Shown: positions 26,499 through 35,033 of the stretch, piece after piece
Layout of the letters: each line of letters starts with the position of its first letter
Numbering within the stretch: position 1 is the stretch's first letter
Source of the DNA: Rhodoferax sp.
GTDB lineage: Bacteria > Pseudomonadota > Gammaproteobacteria > Burkholderiales > Burkholderiaceae_C
Direction of reading: 5' to 3'
NCBI GenBank assembly: GCA_024235935.1
Contig: JACKLL010000017.1
Location: forward strand, 6,820-70,819
Length of the DNA: 64,000 nt
Notes under the pieces: generated by a model
The model's database searches: none
Told to the model about the DNA's origin: nothing
The model's input: the letters and a program-made list of their open reading frames with translations, nothing else
Program-made: the position numbers and the translations under genes

Positions 26499-27176
26499 TC
26501 AGACGCTGATGCACCACGGCGCGGTATCGTGAACCAGGCCCATCCACACCGCCCAGCCGGAGCTGGCGGCCAGGGCCAGACCGGCCAGGCGAACGCCCCA
26601 CTGCCCTGAAGCGGGCCCGCGCAGGCGCAACCACAACCAGGGGCCGGCCACCAGCGAGACGCTGGTACCGGCCGCAAACAAGGCCATCACCAGCGCACCA
26701 TCGAGCGGCCGTGCGCTCATGGCCGCCACCAGCACGGCCGAGTACAGCAATCCACAGGGCAACAGGGCCCAGACGGTGCCCAGCAGCAGCGGCGCGCTGT
26801 GCCCGCCGCGGCCCACCCAACCGCGCGCCCGGCTCCAGATCGCCTTGCCCGCGCCTTCCAGCCACACCGGCTGGCGTGCACTGAGCAGCAATACCAGACC
26901 GAGCACCATGGCCGCGACATGAAACAGTGTCCAGACCGGCCGGATGGCGGCCGACTGCACACTGAGCCAGCCCACGCCCTGCATCGAGGCCGCGGCCAGC
27001 GCGCCCAGCAAGGAATAACCCAGCACCCGGCCGGCCTGGAAGGTCCACAGGGCCCGCGTCCCGCTGCCGCCGGCAGCGCGGCCGATGCCGGCGCAGGCCG
27101 CACCACACATGGCGACACAGTGCGGGCCCCCGACCAGGCCCATCATCAAGGCCGTGAGGGCCAGCGAACTCTGCAT
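26499..27176 (-). CDS. TauE/SafE-like membrane protein of the cbb3 neighbourhood
   Basis: A 225-residue membrane protein with about six helices, annotated in related genomes as sulfite exporter TauE/SafE family. The first helix carries GGPHCVAMCG (16-25): a His-Cys-x-x-Met-Cys set that could hold a soft metal such as Cu(I). LLPCGLLYSA near 160 gives another Cys in a helix, as in DsbD/CcdA-like proteins. Its start lies nine bases after the hemN stop on the same strand, so it belongs to the hemN transcript. A role in copper or thiol handling for oxidase assembly is inferred from location, not shown. Confidence 0.75.
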   Translation of the reverse strand: MQSSLALTALMMGLVGGPHCVAMCGAACAGIGRAAGGSGTRALWTFQAGRVLGYSLLGALAAASMQGVGWLSVQSAAIRPVWTLFHVAAMVLGLVLLLSARQPVWLEGAGKAIWSRARGWVGRGGHSAPLLLGTVWALLPCGLLYSAVLVAAMSARPLDGALVMALFAAGTSVSLVAGPWLWLRLRGPASGQWGVRLAGLALAASSGWAVWMGLVHDTAPWCISV

Positions 27177-27185
27177 CCGGCAAGC

Positions 27186-28583
27186 TTAAATGATGCGGGA
27201 GAAACGTGCGCGGTTGCGGTCACTCTGCAGATAGCGGTCAAACACCATGGCCACTGCGCGCACGAAATACCAGCCCATGGCCGTGACCTGGATGCCGGCG
27301 TCGTCGAGTACCACCATGCCGTTGTCCTGCATGGACCGCAGCACCTCGAGCTCCGCCGCAAAATAGGTCTTGAAGTCGATCAGGTAGGCCAGGTCGACGG
27401 ATTCGTACAGGCACTGGCCTTGGCACATCAACGCCATGATCACGGCGCGCCGGATCAGGTCATCACGTGTCAGCGCCAGTCCGCGCACGACCGGGAAGCG
27501 GCCGTTGTCGAGTGCGTCGCAATACTCCGGCAGCGTCTTGGCATTCTGGCTGTAGGTCGCGCCCAGGCGGCCGATCGACGAGACGCCCAGGGCGATCAGG
27601 TCATGGTCGGGCTGGGTGCTGTAACCCTGGAAGTTGCGGTGCAGCCGCCCCTGGCGCTTGGCCACGGCCAGCGGATCGTCCGGCAACGCGAAATGGTCCA
27701 TGCCCACGTAGACATAGCCGGCCCCCATCAATGCTGCCAGCGAACGCGCCAGCATGCTCACCTTGGACGACGCGTCGGGCAGATGCTCGGAGGCGATTCG
27801 GCGCTGCGGCTTGAAGCGCTCGGGCAGGTGCGCATAGGCGTACAGCGCGATCCGGTCCGGTCGCAGCGCCACGATCTGTTCGAGCGTGCGGTCGAACGAG
27901 GCCGGCGTCTGGTGCGGCAAGCCATAGATCAGATCGACGTTGATCGACTCGAATCCGCGCTCACGCGCAGCGGCAACCAGCGCAAACACCTGCTCGGCCG
28001 GCTGTACCCGGTGCACCGCCTTCTGCACCACGGGATCGAAGTCCTGCACGCCGAAGCTCAGGCGGTTGAACCCCATGGACGCGAGCGCATCGAGCCGGCC
28101 GACGTCGATGGTACGGGGGTCGACCTCGATCGCATATTCACCACCGGGCACCAGCTGGAAGTTGCTGCGCAGCATGTCCATCAGGCCGCGGAGTTCGTCA
28201 TCGCTCAGAAAGGTCGGACTGCCGCCGCCCAGATGCAGCTGTGTCACCTTTTGCTGGGTTCCCAGCAGGTCGGTGTGCAAAGCCACTTCCCGCGCAAGGT
28301 ATTCCAGGTAGGGCTTGGCACGTTCGTGGTGGCGGGTGATGATCTTGTTGCAGGCGCAGTAATAGCACAGCGACTCGCAGAACGGGATGTGCACGTACAG
28401 CGACAAGGGCAAGGTCATCGCCGCAGCGCCGTTGCGCCGCTGGGTCAAGGCCCGCGCGTAGTCGTCCGCGGTAAATGCCTCCACGAAGCGGTCAGCGGTC
28501 GGATACGATGTGTAGCGCGGCCCGGGAACGTCGAACTTGCGCAGAAGCTCCTGGGAAATGGGTTCGTGAAGTGTCAATGGCAT
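27186..28583 (-). CDS. hemN: Oxygen-independent coproporphyrinogen III dehydrogenase
   Basis: A 465-residue radical-SAM enzyme that converts coproporphyrinogen III to protoporphyrinogen IX without oxygen, feeding heme synthesis for cytochromes in low oxygen. The 4Fe-4S motif is PFCESLCYYCAC (Cys69, Cys73, Cys76, with the following Cys78 typical of true HemN). LHLGGGSPTFL and the HemN C-terminal domain with the D-x-I-x-L-G-V-S-S-I-G block are present, distinguishing it from HemW-like paralogues. An FNR box lies 52 bases upstream of the ATG, shared with the divergent fnr gene. Confidence 0.95.
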   Translation of the reverse strand: MPLTLHEPISQELLRKFDVPGPRYTSYPTADRFVEAFTADDYARALTQRRNGAAAMTLPLSLYVHIPFCESLCYYCACNKIITRHHERAKPYLEYLAREVALHTDLLGTQQKVTQLHLGGGSPTFLSDDELRGLMDMLRSNFQLVPGGEYAIEVDPRTIDVGRLDALASMGFNRLSFGVQDFDPVVQKAVHRVQPAEQVFALVAAARERGFESINVDLIYGLPHQTPASFDRTLEQIVALRPDRIALYAYAHLPERFKPQRRIASEHLPDASSKVSMLARSLAALMGAGYVYVGMDHFALPDDPLAVAKRQGRLHRNFQGYSTQPDHDLIALGVSSIGRLGATYSQNAKTLPEYCDALDNGRFPVVRGLALTRDDLIRRAVIMALMCQGQCLYESVDLAYLIDFKTYFAAELEVLRSMQDNGMVVLDDAGIQVTAMGWYFVRAVAMVFDRYLQSDRNRARFSRII

Positions 28584-28634
28584 GGCGAAGTCCTGCAGAT
28601 CGCGCCACTATGCAGCAGGCCTTGCGCACTTGCC

Positions 28635-28648
28635 TTGACGTGCATCAA
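28635..28648. promoter_or_regulatory. FNR/ANR box between hemN and fnr
   Basis: TTGACGTGCATCAA matches the FNR consensus TTGAT-N4-ATCAA at nine of ten specified bases. It lies midway between the two divergent starts (52 bases from each), so it can serve hemN activation and fnr autoregulation. Confidence 0.8.
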
Positions 28649-28700
28649 GTGTCCGTTCGGTACGCAGGCGCACAATTGATGCATGTCAGGAGTAAAGAAT

Positions 28701-29474
28701 ATGTCCACCGCCCCCATCGGCCACGACGCACACGCGGTAACCCCCATCGTGCCTATCACCGGCCAGACGATCCGGGTCGCATGCTCCAGCTGCAATCTGC
28801 GCGAGCTGTGCATGCCGCTGGGCCTGAGCCCGGACGAGCTGGACCGGGTCGATGATCTGGTCGCCAGCCGGCGCCGCATCAAGCGCGGCGCCAGTCTGTT
28901 CCGCAATGGCGACCCCTTCACCAACCTGTACGCGATCCGCACCGGCTTCTTCAAGACCTGCATCACCTCCGAGGATGGCCGCGACCAGGTTACCGGCTTT
29001 CAGATGGCCGGCGAAGTCGTCGGCCTGGACGGCATCGTCAACGACCGCCATACCTGCGATGCGATCGCCCTGGAAGACGCCGACGTCTGCCTGCTGCCCT
29101 TCGAGCGCATCGAAGAGCTGTCAACCGAGATTCCCGGTCTGCAGCGCCATGTGCACAAGATCATGAGCCGGGAGATCGTGCGCGAGCACGGTGTGATGCT
29201 GCTGCTGGGCAGCATGCGCGCCGAAGAGCGCCTTGCCGCCTTTCTGCTCAACCTGGTGCAGCGACTGCATGCGCGCGGCTTTTCGCAGACCGAGCTGGTA
29301 CTGCGCATGACGCGCGAGGAGATCGGCAGCTACCTCGGTCTCAAGCTCGAGACCGTCAGTCGGACCTTCTCGAAATTCGTCGAAGAGGGCATTGTGGAAG
29401 TCAAGCAGCGGCATGTGCGCATCATCAACCCGGATGCCCTCAAGCAGCTGGTGAATCCGCAGGTCTGCAACTGA
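28701..29474 (+). CDS. fnr: FNR-type oxygen-sensing transcription regulator
   Basis: A 257-residue Crp/Fnr regulator. N-terminal Cys28, Cys31 and Cys37 (CSSCNLRELC) with Cys119 give the four ligands of an oxygen-labile [4Fe-4S] cluster. The cyclic-nucleotide-binding-like beta-roll follows. The HTH recognition helix contains LETVSR (Glu217, Ser220, Arg221), the residues that read TTGAT half-sites. The ATG at 28701 has AGGAG at 28688-28692. An earlier in-frame ATG at 28683 overlaps that site and is less likely. Matching boxes precede hemN, ccoN and ccoI/usp here, so most of its likely local regulon is in view. Confidence 0.94.
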   Translation: MSTAPIGHDAHAVTPIVPITGQTIRVACSSCNLRELCMPLGLSPDELDRVDDLVASRRRIKRGASLFRNGDPFTNLYAIRTGFFKTCITSEDGRDQVTGFQMAGEVVGLDGIVNDRHTCDAIALEDADVCLLPFERIEELSTEIPGLQRHVHKIMSREIVREHGVMLLLGSMRAEERLAAFLLNLVQRLHARGFSQTELVLRMTREEIGSYLGLKLETVSRTFSKFVEEGIVEVKQRHVRIINPDALKQLVNPQVCN

Positions 29475-29550
29475 GTCAAGGTTTCGCGGGCATAGCGCCG
29501 CGCGCGCGGGCTGCGGACGGGACAAGGCTTCGGCCGCCAACACCGCACCC

Positions 29551-29811
29551 TCAAGGAGCGTCGGACATCTGCTCCGGGTGATTGACTTCGGTCGGAGTCA
29601 TCGCCAGCACGGCTGTCAATCCGCTGGCCACCATGGCCAGGGCCCAGAAGGCGAAAAACGTCAGCGTATACACACCCTGGCTGGACAAGGGCAAGGCCTG
29701 CCCGGCCCAGTGCAGGTCCTGCGGGTCCACCAGTGCGAACACCAGCATCTCCAGCAGGCCAGCCACCAGGAATGCCGGCCATACGATCCACATCAGACGC
29801 CGGGTCCGCAT
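29551..29811 (-). CDS. Small two-span membrane protein downstream of fixH
   Basis: An 86-residue protein with two hydrophobic segments (about 7-27 and 47-69) joined by a short periplasm-type loop (PQDLHWAGQALPLSSQ). No family name is known to me. It lies 40 bases after the fixH stop on the same strand, at the end of the cbb3 operon, and converges on fnr. Its position suggests an accessory part in oxidase assembly, which is inference only. Confidence 0.6.
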   Translation of the reverse strand: MRTRRLMWIVWPAFLVAGLLEMLVFALVDPQDLHWAGQALPLSSQGVYTLTFFAFWALAMVASGLTAVLAMTPTEVNHPEQMSDAP

Positions 29812-29851
29812 GCTTCGGCCTTGCTGCTCTTGTTCCACCGCTGTCCCGCTT

Positions 29852-30142
29852 TCAGGGCTTGGTCGCCGCAGTGGCAGGCACGTCGGCGATGACGCCGGTC
29901 TGCGCATGGTTGCGTCCCTGCAGCGCAGGCGCCAGACTGGCGGCCGGGTTGTTCAGGGTCTTGTTGATCTCCAGGCCCTTGCGGTAATAGTCCTCGTCGA
30001 TCACCGGGTCGGGATACCGCAGCGCGATATACAAGGTGATAAAGCCCGCAACCACCACGATGGCGGGGCCGGCGATCACCATCCAGACATGGCCGTACTT
30101 CCACCAGGGTTGCGCAATCTGCTGCGTATCAAGGGACGGCAT
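29852..30142 (-). CDS. ccoH: FixH/CcoH family cbb3 oxidase assembly protein
   Basis: A 96-residue protein. One membrane helix near 18-41 is followed by the diagnostic YPDPVIDEDYYRKGLEIN block of FixH proteins. It ends with a short Ala-rich tail, whereas many FixH proteins carry a longer periplasmic domain, so this is a short form. FixH/CcoH stabilises and matures the cbb3 oxidase complex. It starts 13 bases after the ccoG stop and is co-transcribed. Confidence 0.88.
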   Translation of the reverse strand: MPSLDTQQIAQPWWKYGHVWMVIAGPAIVVVAGFITLYIALRYPDPVIDEDYYRKGLEINKTLNNPAASLAPALQGRNHAQTGVIADVPATAATKP

Positions 30143-30155
30143 GGTTCAAGACTCC

Positions 30156-31607
30156 TCAACGGGGGACCAGGAAAACAGACTTTTCGAGCACGTGCTGCCC
30201 ATGCTCGGGCGCCGAGATATCGAACCGGATGGGATGCGACCCGGGGACGGCGCCTTCATATGGCAGCTGTACGCGTACGGCGATCCAGCGCGACTGCGTG
30301 GCATCGACCGTGAATTCATTCTCGGACGCCAGCTGCACACCGTCGAGGCCGGAGACATCGACACGGTACTTCTGGGCCGACTCGGTCGCATTCATGATCT
30401 GCAGGCGATAGACGTTCTCGATCTTGCCGCCGGCGACGATGCGTGCCAGGGAGCCCCGGTCGCGCACCACGTCGACCTTGAACGGCGTACGCAGCACCAG
30501 ACTGACCGCCATGGCCAGCACGATGGCCAGCAGGATGCCAGAATACAGCAGCACCCGCGGACGCACCACGTGACGCACGATCTGGGGCGTGTCCCAGTTC
30601 TTCTCGACACCGTTCTGGGTCGAATATTTGACCAGGCCGCGCGCGTACCCCATCTTGTCCATCACGGTATCGCAGACGTCGGCGCAGGCACCACAGCCAA
30701 TGCATTCGTATTGCAGGCCGTTGCGGATGTCGATGCCGGTCGGGCACACCTGCACGCACAGGGTGCAATCGGTGCAGGCGCCCAGATTCAGCTGCGCCGG
30801 GTCGGCCTTGCGCGAACGTGCGCCACGGGGCTCGCCCCGGTTCTGGTCATAGGTGACGATCAGCGTGTCGCGGTCGAACATCGCGCTCTGGAAACGGGCA
30901 TACGGGCACATGTGCTTGCACACCTGCTCGCGCATGAAGCCCGCATTGCCATAGGTGGCGAAGCCGTAGAAGATGGTCCAGAAGACCTCCCATGACGACA
31001 TGTGCAAGGCGATCAGTTCGCCGCCCAGCTGCTTGATCGGCGTGAAGTAGCCCACGAAAGTGAAGCCGGTCCAGAACGCCACCGCCAGCCAGGCCAGGTG
31101 CTTGCCACCCTTGCGGACGAATTTGTCCGCGGTCAGCTTGCCGGCGTCGCGGCGCATCCGCGCGGAACGGTCACCTTCGAATTTTTTCTCGATCCACAGG
31201 AAGATCTCGGTGTAGACCGTCTGCGGGCAGGCATAGCCGCACCACAGGCGCCCGGCCACCGCGGTGAACAGGAACAGCGAGAGCGCCGATATCACCAGGA
31301 TACCGGTGAGATAGATGAAGTCCTGCGGATACAGGACCAGGTTGAAGATGTAGAAGCGCCGCGCACCAAGGTCGAACAGCACCGCCTGGCGCTGCCCCCA
31401 GTCCAGCCACGGCAGGCCGTAGAACACCAGTTGCGTGATCCAGACCATGACCCAGCGCCAGTTCTGGAACAGGCCGCTGACGCTGCGCGGATAGATCTTC
31501 TTGTGCGCCTCGTACAGCGACACCATCTCCGGGTCGGCCGCTATGGCCGCGTCCTCCGAAGGAACGATCGGAATGACCTTGCCGGAGGAGGATTTGCGCG
31601 TGCTCAA
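30156..31607 (-). CDS. ccoG: Cytochrome c oxidase accessory protein CcoG
   Basis: A 483-residue membrane iron-sulfur protein required to prepare copper for the cbb3 oxidase. Membrane helices lie near 52-70, 95-117, 172-190, 207-220 and 345-365. CGYACPQTVYTE (123-134) and CKHMCPYARFQ (230-240) are NosR/CcoG-type Cys motifs. Two ferredoxin-like 4Fe-4S clusters follow (CTDCTLCVQVCP 278-289 and CIGCGACADVC 302-312). A C-terminal Ig-like domain (about 370-483) completes it. It starts 17 bases after the ccoP stop. Confidence 0.95.
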   Translation of the reverse strand: MSTRKSSSGKVIPIVPSEDAAIAADPEMVSLYEAHKKIYPRSVSGLFQNWRWVMVWITQLVFYGLPWLDWGQRQAVLFDLGARRFYIFNLVLYPQDFIYLTGILVISALSLFLFTAVAGRLWCGYACPQTVYTEIFLWIEKKFEGDRSARMRRDAGKLTADKFVRKGGKHLAWLAVAFWTGFTFVGYFTPIKQLGGELIALHMSSWEVFWTIFYGFATYGNAGFMREQVCKHMCPYARFQSAMFDRDTLIVTYDQNRGEPRGARSRKADPAQLNLGACTDCTLCVQVCPTGIDIRNGLQYECIGCGACADVCDTVMDKMGYARGLVKYSTQNGVEKNWDTPQIVRHVVRPRVLLYSGILLAIVLAMAVSLVLRTPFKVDVVRDRGSLARIVAGGKIENVYRLQIMNATESAQKYRVDVSGLDGVQLASENEFTVDATQSRWIAVRVQLPYEGAVPGSHPIRFDISAPEHGQHVLEKSVFLVPR

Positions 31608-31624
31608 GGTGCCAGATACCCGCT

Positions 31625-32545
31625 TCAGTTACCGGCGACCGCGCCCGGCTTGTGCGAGAGTCCCCAGACATACGAGGCCAGCACCTTGATCTGCGGCGCG
31701 CTGAACTTGTCGGCCTGCGCCGGCATCTGGTTGACCTTGCCGTTGTTGATCATGGAGATGATCGCCGCTTCGCCATAGCCGTGCAGCCAGATGTCGTCGG
31801 TCAGGTTGGGCGCGCCGATGGCCTGGTTGCCCTTGCCATCGTTGCCGTGGCAGGCCGCGCAGACACCGAACTTGGATTTGCCCAGCGCTGCACGCAGCGA
31901 ATCGTGCGGACTGCCGGACAGGCTGAGCACATACTGGGCCACGTTCTTCACATCGTCCGAGGTGCCCAGCGCCGCACCCAGCGCCGGCATGTTGCCCATG
32001 CGGCCATTGGTGAGGGTTTCGATGATCTTGTCGGGCGCACCGCCGTGGAGCCAGTCGTTGTCGGCCAGGTTGGGGAAGCCCTTGCTGCCCCGAGCGTCCG
32101 AGCCATGGCATTGCGAGCAGTTGTTCATGAACAGCCGTTCACCAATGGCCATGGCCTGCGGATCCTTGGCGATGTCCTCGGGCGCCATGGCCGCATAGCG
32201 GGCATACAGCGGCGCAACCTCCTCCTCGCCCTTCTTCATCTCGGCCGCATGCTGACCAAGTGACGTCCACTTGAGGGTGCCGGCATAGGTGCCCAGGCCA
32301 GGATACAGTGCCAGGTAGACCAGCGCGAAGACCACGGTGATGACGAACAGCCACACCCACCAGCGTGGCAGCGGGTTGTTCATCTCGCGCAGGTCACCGT
32401 CCCAGACATGGCCGGTGGTGTTGTCGTGCGCAGTCATCGCCTTGGCCTTGCCGCTGAACCACAGCAGCAGCAGACAGGCGACGATGCCGACCAGCGTGAC
32501 CGCAGTCACATAGAACGACCAGAAGCCGTTGGTGAAATCACTCAT
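31625..32545 (-). CDS. ccoP: cbb3-type cytochrome c oxidase subunit III (diheme)
   Basis: A 306-residue diheme cytochrome c subunit that passes electrons to CcoO/CcoN. Two N-terminal membrane helices (about 11-30 and 62-82) anchor it, the two-helix form of CcoP. Heme sites are CSQCH (143-147) and CAACH (229-233), each in a class I cytochrome fold with Met ligands in the NMPALG and QMPAQA segments. It lies between ccoQ (24 bases upstream) and ccoG. Confidence 0.96.
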   Translation of the reverse strand: MSDFTNGFWSFYVTAVTLVGIVACLLLLWFSGKAKAMTAHDNTTGHVWDGDLREMNNPLPRWWVWLFVITVVFALVYLALYPGLGTYAGTLKWTSLGQHAAEMKKGEEEVAPLYARYAAMAPEDIAKDPQAMAIGERLFMNNCSQCHGSDARGSKGFPNLADNDWLHGGAPDKIIETLTNGRMGNMPALGAALGTSDDVKNVAQYVLSLSGSPHDSLRAALGKSKFGVCAACHGNDGKGNQAIGAPNLTDDIWLHGYGEAAIISMINNGKVNQMPAQADKFSAPQIKVLASYVWGLSHKPGAVAGN

Positions 32546-32569
32546 GCTTGTTCCTTGTGATGAACGCCG

Positions 32570-32707
32570 TCAGTCCTGCTCGAACGGCAACCGGGCCGCC
32601 TCGTCGAATTCCGCTTTGCGGTTCTTCGACCAGGCCCACCAGACGATGCCCAGGAACGCCACCAGCGCGGCGACCGTGGTGATGGAACGCAAGGTATTGA
32701 TATCCAT
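32570..32707 (-). CDS. ccoQ: cbb3-type oxidase subunit CcoQ (45 residues)
   Basis: A very short gene starting MDINTLRSIT and ending LPFEQD. One membrane helix (about 8-28) has the W-W-A-W-S-K-N-R boundary usual for CcoQ/FixQ. CcoQ stabilises the assembled oxidase. A GGAGGA ribosome site precedes the ATG at 32707. It is 18 bases after ccoO and 24 before ccoP, the standard N-O-Q-P order. Confidence 0.9.
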   Translation of the reverse strand: MDINTLRSITTVAALVAFLGIVWWAWSKNRKAEFDEAARLPFEQD

Positions 32708-32725
32708 GGGGTCCTCCTGCTTTGA

Positions 32726-33355
32726 TTATTTGAGCGCCAGGCCGAGCATCTGCAGATACGCGACGACGGCGTCCAGTTCGGTCTTCCCCTTGACGTCGGC
32801 GGTGGCTGCGGCGATCTGCGCGTCGGTGTAGGGCACGCCGACGGTCCGCAATGCGCGCATGTGGGCCGGCAGCGAATCACCATCGACCGGCGACTTCTCC
32901 AGCCAGGGATAGGCCGGCATGTTGGACTCCGGCACGAGGTCGCGCGGATTGTTCAGGTGGATGCGGTGCCACTCGTCGTTGTACTTGCCGCCGACACGGG
33001 CCAGATCCGGACCGGTGCGCTTGCTGCCCCACTGGAACGGATGGTCATAGACCGACTCACCTGCGACCGAATAATGGCCGTAGCGCAGCGTCTCGGACCG
33101 GAACGGCCGGATCATCTGCGAATGGCAGTTGTAGCAGCCCTCGCGCTGGTAGATGTCGCGCCCTGCCAGTTGCAGCGGCGTATACGGCTCGATGCCCTTG
33201 ATCGGCTCGGTCGTGGACTTCTGGAAGAACAGCGGCACGATCTCGACCAGGCCGCCGACCGACAGCACGATCAGGATCAGCACGATCATCAGGAAGTTGT
33301 TGGTCTCGACCCGTTCGTGCGAGAGCAAGGGAATGGGATGTTCTTGTTTGGCCAT
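32726..33355 (-). CDS. ccoO: cbb3-type cytochrome c oxidase subunit II (monoheme)
   Basis: A 209-residue membrane-anchored cytochrome c. One helix (about 21-43) is followed by the heme site CYNCH (74-78) and the family blocks MIRPFRSETLRYGHYS and KRTGPDLARVGGKY. It takes electrons from CcoP and passes them to the heme b of CcoN. It starts 13 bases after the ccoN stop. Confidence 0.96.
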   Translation of the reverse strand: MAKQEHPIPLLSHERVETNNFLMIVLILIVLSVGGLVEIVPLFFQKSTTEPIKGIEPYTPLQLAGRDIYQREGCYNCHSQMIRPFRSETLRYGHYSVAGESVYDHPFQWGSKRTGPDLARVGGKYNDEWHRIHLNNPRDLVPESNMPAYPWLEKSPVDGDSLPAHMRALRTVGVPYTDAQIAAATADVKGKTELDAVVAYLQMLGLALK

Positions 33356-33368
33356 GATTGCTTTTTCC

Positions 33369-34805
33369 TCAGGCGTGGGCTGCTGCGTTGGGAATGGCCA
33401 CGGTCACGGCCTTGCCCGCCGTTGCCGTCTTCCAGGTGTTCCACAACATGACCAGCATGCCGCCCAGGTACAACAGGCCCCCCAGCAGGCGCAGGACGTA
33501 GAACGGGTAGGTCGCCTTGACCGACTCGACGAAGGTGTAGGTCAGCGTGCCATCCGGATTGACGGCGCGCCACATCAGGCCCTGCATCACACCGGCAATC
33601 CACATTGCGGCGATGTAGATCACGATGCCGATGGTCGCGGTCCAGAAGTGGATTTCGATCGCCTTGACGCTGTACATCTGCTTGCGACCGAACAGGCGCG
33701 GGATCAGGTAGTACATGCTGCCCATGGTCACCAGGCCGACCCAGCCCAGGGCACCGGAGTGCACGTGACCAATGGTCCAGTCGGTGTAGTGGGAAAGCGC
33801 ATTGACGGTCTTGATCGACATCATCGGGCCTTCGAAGGTGCTCATGCCGTAGAACGACAGCGACACGATCAGGAAACGCAGGATCGGGTCGTCACGCAGC
33901 TTGTGCCAGGCGCCCGACAAGGTCATGATGCCGTTGATCATGCCGCCCCAGCTGGGCGCCAACAGGATCAGCGAGAACACCATGCCGACCGACTGTGTCC
34001 AGTCCGGCAGTGCGGTGTAGTGCAGATGGTGCGGGCCGGCCCACATGTAGGTGAAGATCAGCGCCCAGAAGTGGACGATCGACAGGCGGTAGCTGTACAC
34101 CGGCCGCTCGGCCTGCTTGGGGATGAAGTAGTACATCATGCCCAGGAAGCCGGCCGTCAGGAAGAAGCCCACGGCATTGTGGCCATACCACCACTGCACC
34201 ATCGCATCCTGTACCCCGGCATAGGCCGAGTAGGACTTCATCATGCCGGCCGGAATGGCCGCGCTGTTGACGATGTGCAGCATCGCCACCGCCAGGATGA
34301 AGGCGCCGAAGAACCAGTTGGCCACGTAGATGTGGCGCACCTTGCGGGTACCGATGGTCCCGAAGAAGACCACGGCAAAGGCGACCCAGACCACGGCGAT
34401 CAGGATATCGATCGGCCACTCCAGTTCGGCATATTCCTTGCCCTGCGTGAAACCCAGCGGCAAGGAGATGGCCGCGGCGACGATGACGATTTGCCAGCCC
34501 CAGAACGTGAGCGCCGCCAGCTTGTCGCTGAACAGGCGGACCTGGCAGGTGCGCTGCACCACGTAATAGGCGGTTGCAAACAGACCGCAACCGCCAAACG
34601 CGAAGATCACCGCATTGGTGTGCAACGGGCGCAGGCGGCCATAACTGAGCCAGGGGATGCCGAAATTGAGTTCGGGCCAGGTCAGCTGGGCGGCGATGAT
34701 CACGCCGACCAGCATGCCCACCACGCCCCAGACCACGGTCATGATGGCGAACTGCCGAACGACGGTATCGTTGTATGCAGCGGCCTTCGCATTGGGAAAT
34801 TGCAT
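33369..34805 (-). CDS. ccoN: cbb3-type cytochrome c oxidase catalytic subunit I
   Basis: A 478-residue, 12-helix heme-copper oxidase subunit that reduces oxygen at the heme b3-CuB centre and pumps protons with high oxygen affinity. The WYGHNAVGFF block and the paired His of GPHHLHYT provide CuB ligands, and HVHSGALGWVG carries late-helix His ligands to the hemes. The ATG at 34805 is preceded 57 bases upstream by an FNR-type box. It heads ccoNOQPGH, which is almost certainly one transcript. Confidence 0.97.
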   Translation of the reverse strand: MQFPNAKAAAYNDTVVRQFAIMTVVWGVVGMLVGVIIAAQLTWPELNFGIPWLSYGRLRPLHTNAVIFAFGGCGLFATAYYVVQRTCQVRLFSDKLAALTFWGWQIVIVAAAISLPLGFTQGKEYAELEWPIDILIAVVWVAFAVVFFGTIGTRKVRHIYVANWFFGAFILAVAMLHIVNSAAIPAGMMKSYSAYAGVQDAMVQWWYGHNAVGFFLTAGFLGMMYYFIPKQAERPVYSYRLSIVHFWALIFTYMWAGPHHLHYTALPDWTQSVGMVFSLILLAPSWGGMINGIMTLSGAWHKLRDDPILRFLIVSLSFYGMSTFEGPMMSIKTVNALSHYTDWTIGHVHSGALGWVGLVTMGSMYYLIPRLFGRKQMYSVKAIEIHFWTATIGIVIYIAAMWIAGVMQGLMWRAVNPDGTLTYTFVESVKATYPFYVLRLLGGLLYLGGMLVMLWNTWKTATAGKAVTVAIPNAAAHA

Positions 34806-34862
34806 GTTCAGGTCTTCCAGATTGGTTCAGGTCAAGTTTCCAATGGCAAACCCGCATTCGGG

Positions 34863-34876
34863 TTGACCAACATCAA
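34863..34876. promoter_or_regulatory. FNR/ANR box upstream of ccoN
   Basis: TTGACCAACATCAA matches TTGAT-N4-ATCAA at nine of ten specified bases. It lies between ccoS (stop 34893) and ccoN (start 34805), at a distance that suits activation of ccoN. Confidence 0.8.
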
Positions 34877-34892
34877 ATATGCACGATTTCAC

Positions 34893-35030
34893 TCAGGGAT
34901 CCTCCAGAATTCGCTCGCCTTCGCGTTCGATGTCGTCGAATTGGCCACGGTGGATGGCCCACCAAAGGCCTGCCAGGATGAAGAAGACCAAGACCACGGA
35001 CAGCGGAATCAGCAAATAGAGGATATCCAT
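34893..35030 (-). CDS. ccoS: cbb3-type oxidase assembly protein CcoS (45 residues)
   Basis: A short gene starting MDILYLLIPL and ending GERILEDP. One N-terminal helix (4-24) is followed by the typical W-W-A-I-x-R-G-Q-F-D-D-x-E-x-E-G motif of CcoS. CcoS is needed for cofactor insertion into the oxidase. It starts three bases after the ccoI stop, so the two form one unit upstream of the ccoN promoter. Confidence 0.93.
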   Translation of the reverse strand: MDILYLLIPLSVVLVFFILAGLWWAIHRGQFDDIEREGERILEDP

Positions 35031-35033
35031 GGC

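Noticed and set aside
26455..27183. 242-codon minus-strand frame overlapping the TauE/SafE-like gene in another frame
   Set aside because: Gly/Arg/Ala-rich shadow; the overlapping frame has the GGPHCVAMCG motif and helices.
28676..28689. Second FNR-like site TTGAT-N4-GTCAG next to the fnr start
   Set aside because: Only one half-site matches, and it overlaps the ribosome-binding region; the box at 28635 is much better.
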